A stretch of DNA of 8,274 bases, taken from NCBI GenBank assembly GCA_015655225.1, contig JAATFK010000399.1, positions 1 to 8,274 on the forward strand, given 5' to 3'. The translations under genes were made by a program, and so were the position numbers. The notes under the pieces are model-generated. The model searched no databases. It was given only the letters and a program-made list of their open reading frames with translations, and had not been told where the DNA came from. Below are positions 6,296 to 8,274 of this stretch, one piece after another. Position 1 is the first letter of the stretch. Each line of letters starts with the position of its first letter. The DNA comes from Solirubrobacterales bacterium (GTDB lineage Bacteria > Actinomycetota > Thermoleophilia > Solirubrobacterales > Solirubrobacteraceae).

Positions 6296-7369
6296 CTAGC
6301 GCGGCGCCGGGTCGGCCTGCGTCGCCAGCGGGCTCGGGCGCAGCCGCGGCTCGCGGCCCCAGTCCGACGCGAGCGCGTAGTCGAGCAGGCGCGGCATCAG
6401 CTCCTCGATCGGCGTGCCGCGCACGCCGAGCGCGCCGGCCCGCGCGAACTCGAACCGCGCCCACACGTCGACGTACGGCGCGTAGGCCCCGATCTGGCTC
6501 GACGAGGCGGGAGCGAACGGCGGCACCGGCAGCCCGACGTGGCCGTACACGGCCGCCGCGAACTGCTCGATCGTCGGCGCGAGGTCGCCGCTCACCGCCT
6601 GCACGACCCCGGTCAGCCCGGGATCGTCGAGCAGCGCGCCGACGACGTCGACGACCTGGTCGACCGGCACGAGGTCGAGGATCGCCTCGGCGGGCGCCGG
6701 CACGACCTCCAGGACCCCCGTCACGAGGCCGCGCAGCGGCGGGTATACGACGTTGAAGGACGAGGTCCAGCCGGTCTGCGAGTCGCCGACGACGATGCTT
6801 GGACGCACGATCGCCGCACCCTCCAGGCGCGTGACGACCGCCTCGGCCCGGTGCTTCGTCAGCTCGTAGGTGTTGCGGAACTCGGGCAGCGCCAGCGGCC
6901 CGGTCTCACGCGCGAGGCCGGGCGTGCGCCCGTGCACGTACGCGGTCGAGACGTGCACGAAGCGCCCGGCCGCGCCACGCGAGCGGGCGTGCGAGGCGAA
7001 GGCGACCATCCGCTCGGTGCCGTCCACGTTGATCGCGTGCGCGTCCTCCTCCGAGAGGTCGAACCGCACCGAGGCGGCGCAGTGCACGATCGCGCCGGCG
7101 CGGGCGGCGAGCGCGTCGTAGGCCTCCGCGCCGAGTCCGAGCCGGTCGCGCTCGACGTCGGCGGCGACCACCTCGACCGAGGCGACGACCGCCTCGTCGC
7201 CCCACGTCAGCAGCGCCAGCTCCCGCAGCCGGCGGCGCGCGTCGGCGTCGTCGGCGGCGCGGACGAGCGCGACCACCGGCGCTCCGCGGGCGATCAGCCG
7301 CTCCAGCACGAGCGACCCGACGAAGCCGGTCGCGCCGGTCAGCACCGTGACCTGATCTGCTGACGTCAT
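6296..7369 (-). CDS. Extended SDR / NAD_binding_4 (male-sterility, thioester-reductase-like) oxidoreductase
   Basis: The protein has 357 residues. The N-terminal Rossmann motif TGATGFVG (11-18) is followed by HCAASVRFD (96-104), INVDGTERM (113-121), the catalytic Ser141 in VHVSTAYVHG (138-147) and YELTK (168-172; Tyr168, Lys172). VRPSIVVGDSQTGW (188-201) and LDLVPVDQVVD (231-241) are typical of the NAD_binding_4 family of fatty acyl-CoA and thioester reductases. Such enzymes reduce an acyl thioester to aldehyde or alcohol with NAD(P)H. The fatty-alcohol domain of longer FARs is absent, so a sugar or steroid substrate remains possible. ATG 7369 is preferred over longer in-frame extensions because the Rossmann fold begins directly after it. 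A GATACT hexamer ends 6 nt upstream with no ribosome site, suggesting leaderless translation. The gene is divergent from an AGPS-like gene and ends 4 nt from the convergent PEP-mutase-family gene. Confidence 0.82.
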   Translation of the reverse strand: MTSADQVTVLTGATGFVGSLVLERLIARGAPVVALVRAADDADARRRLRELALLTWGDEAVVASVEVVAADVERDRLGLGAEAYDALAARAGAIVHCAASVRFDLSEEDAHAINVDGTERMVAFASHARSRGAAGRFVHVSTAYVHGRTPGLARETGPLALPEFRNTYELTKHRAEAVVTRLEGAAIVRPSIVVGDSQTGWTSSFNVVYPPLRGLVTGVLEVVPAPAEAILDLVPVDQVVDVVGALLDDPGLTGVVQAVSGDLAPTIEQFAAAVYGHVGLPVPPFAPASSSQIGAYAPYVDVWARFEFARAGALGVRGTPIEELMPRLLDYALASDWGREPRLRPSPLATQADPAPR

Positions 7370-7386
7370 CCCGGCAGTATCCGGGA
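7369..7386. repeat. Inverted repeat over the SDR gene start and -10
   Basis: TCCCGG-CAGTAT-CCGGGA has perfect 6-bp arms around a 6-nt centre. The centre contains most of the minus-strand GATACT element (7381-7376). It could be an operator or a short 5' hairpin; GC-rich context makes chance possible. Confidence 0.4.
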
Positions 7387-7420
7387 ATGGCGCCTGCGAG
7401 CGACTGCCGACCCGGCGCCG

Positions 7421-7437
7421 GCCTGGCAGCACCAGGC
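7421..7437. repeat. Inverted repeat in the SDR/AGPS-like divergent gap
   Basis: GCCTGG-CAGCA-CCAGGC has perfect 6-bp arms and a 5-nt centre. It sits 12 bp upstream of the candidate -10 of the AGPS-like gene, where a -35 would be expected. An operator is plausible, but no regulator gene is adjacent. Confidence 0.4.
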
Positions 7438-7449
7438 GCGGGCATCCCC

Positions 7450-7455
7450 TATCGT
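7450..7455 (+). promoter_or_regulatory. Candidate -10 element for the AGPS-like gene
   Basis: TATCGT fits TANNNT and would start a message near 7461, with a leader of about 24 nt containing the GAGGGACAGGGA ribosome-site region. No good -35 is visible at the right spacing. Confidence 0.35.
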
Positions 7456-7484
7456 CGGCCCTCGAACGACGAGGGACAGGGAAC

Positions 7485-8274
7485 ATGGCTGCGATGAAGT
7501 GGTGGGGCTGGGGTGTCGAGGGCGTGGAGTTCACGCACGAGGACAAGCCCGCGATCGGACCCTTCATCAAGGAGGTGATCGGCATCGACGTCCGCAGCCC
7601 GGCCGTCCCGCCGCTGCGCCTCGACCAGCTCGACCTGCCGGAGCCGACGCTCCCAGACGCCCTGCGCGGAGCGCTCGACCAGGCCGTCGGCGCCGAGCAC
7701 GTCAGCGTCGACGAGCTCGACCGCGTCGTCCACGCGCGCGGGAAGTCGATCCGCGACCTGATCCGCCAGCGCCGCGGCGACCTCCCCCGCGTCCCCGACG
7801 TGGTCGTGCGCCCCGGCGACGAGGACGGGGTCACCGCCGTCCTGCAGGCGGCCTTGAACGCCGACGCGGTCGTGATCCCCTTCGGCGGCGGCTCCTCGAT
7901 CTCGGGCTCGCTCGAAGCGCCCGCCGACGAGTCCCGCCCGGTCATCTCGGTCGACCTCGGCCGCCTCGACGAGGTGCTCGCGATCGACCGCGCCTCGCGC
8001 CTCGCGCGCGTGCAGGCGGGCGTCTTCGGCCCGCACCTGGAGGAGCAGCTGAACGCGCAGGGCTACACGTTCGGGCACTACCCCGACTCGTTCACGCACT
8101 CGACGCTCGGGGGCTGGATCGCGACGCGCTCCTCCGGCATGCAGTCCGACCGCTACGGCGACATCGCCGACCTGACGAGAGGGCTGCGGGTCGTGACGCC
8201 GAGCGGGACGCTCGTCACGCGCCCGGTCCCGTCGACCTCGACCGGCCCGAGCATCCGCGAGATGGTGCTCGGCA
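7485..8274 (+). CDS. Alkyldihydroxyacetonephosphate synthase-like FAD-binding oxidase, C-terminus beyond window
   Basis: There are 263 residues before the window ends, about half of the usual 530 or more. The N-terminus carries the bacterial AGPS-like MKWWGWG (4-10). An FAD-binding type 4 domain follows, with LPRVPDVVVRP (100-110), the pyrophosphate loop IPFGGGSSISGSLE (131-144) and GHYPDSFTHSTLGGWIATR (197-215) followed by SSGMQSDRYGDIADL (216-230). That last region closely follows the FAD-contacting segment of AGPS. AGPS replaces the acyl chain of acyl-DHAP with a fatty alcohol, making the ether bond of ether lipids. The catalytic C-terminal residues are outside the window, and actinobacterial homologues are often of unproven function. 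ATG 7485 fits GAGGGA 8 nt upstream; ATG 7494 (MKWWGWG) is a possible alternative start. The gene is divergent from an acyl-thioester-reductase-like SDR. Confidence 0.82.
   Translation, partial: MAAMKWWGWGVEGVEFTHEDKPAIGPFIKEVIGIDVRSPAVPPLRLDQLDLPEPTLPDALRGALDQAVGAEHVSVDELDRVVHARGKSIRDLIRQRRGDLPRVPDVVVRPGDEDGVTAVLQAALNADAVVIPFGGGSSISGSLEAPADESRPVISVDLGRLDEVLAIDRASRLARVQAGVFGPHLEEQLNAQGYTFGHYPDSFTHSTLGGWIATRSSGMQSDRYGDIADLTRGLRVVTPSGTLVTRPVPSTSTGPSIREMVLG

Noticed and set aside
6209..7363. 384-codon open frame on the plus strand opposite the SDR gene
   Set aside because: Its translation is an Arg-rich shadow, while the minus strand encodes a complete SDR with all catalytic residues.
7370..7945. 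192-codon N-terminal extension of the SDR
   Set aside because: The extension lies antisense to the AGPS-like gene and is unlike any SDR; the Rossmann motif begins right after ATG 7369.

Overview
The window is very GC-rich, gene-dense and strongly biased to GC-ending codons. It encodes Arg-rich, Lys-poor proteins and several genes that look leaderless. This fits a high-GC actinomycete; a Thermoleophilia/Solirubrobacterales-like lineage is a plausible but unproven guess. No mobile element, CRISPR array, rRNA or phage gene is visible. Nearly all of the sequence is coding; every gap between genes is under about 140 bases.

Layout. (1) 1-802, minus: the 5' two thirds of an iron-dependent hydroxyacid-oxoacid transhydrogenase. 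It is divergent, across only 53 bp, from (2) 856-2220, plus: an FAD-linked D-2-hydroxyacid dehydrogenase resembling D-2-hydroxyglutarate dehydrogenase. Together they could make and remove D-2-hydroxyglutarate. (3) 2243-2316: tRNA-Gly(GCC) with its own -10 element and a perfect 11-bp terminator hairpin. (4) 2356-3534, plus: a BaiN/YhiN-type flavoprotein starting 7 nt after that hairpin. Its Lys content is much higher than that of its neighbours, and its motifs recall gammaproteobacterial homologues. (5) 3482-4198, minus: a TetR-family repressor whose 3' end overlaps the flavoprotein by 53 bp. (6) 4276-5457, plus: an SGNH/GDSL-type hydrolase without a signal peptide, divergent from the TetR gene. 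The gap between them carries two identical-arm operators (TGGAAC-N3-GTTCCA) placed over a TTGACA promoter. (7) 5477-6291, plus: an isocitrate lyase/PEP mutase family gene broken by an apparent one-base deletion near 6034. (8) 6296-7369, minus: an extended SDR / acyl-thioester reductase-like protein (NAD_binding_4 type). It is divergent across 115 bp from (9) 7485-8274, plus: the N-terminal part of an alkyl-DHAP synthase-like FAD enzyme. A reductase able to make fatty alcohols next to an enzyme family that uses them suggests a possible ether-lipid module.

The window therefore holds three divergent pairs: transhydrogenase/dehydrogenase, TetR/hydrolase and reductase/AGPS-like. Between them lie a tRNA locus and one probably foreign or at least atypical flavoprotein. 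The clearest regulatory structure is the twin TetR operator. The clearest sequence anomaly is the frameshift in the PEP-mutase-family gene. I see no single novel defence or mobile system here.
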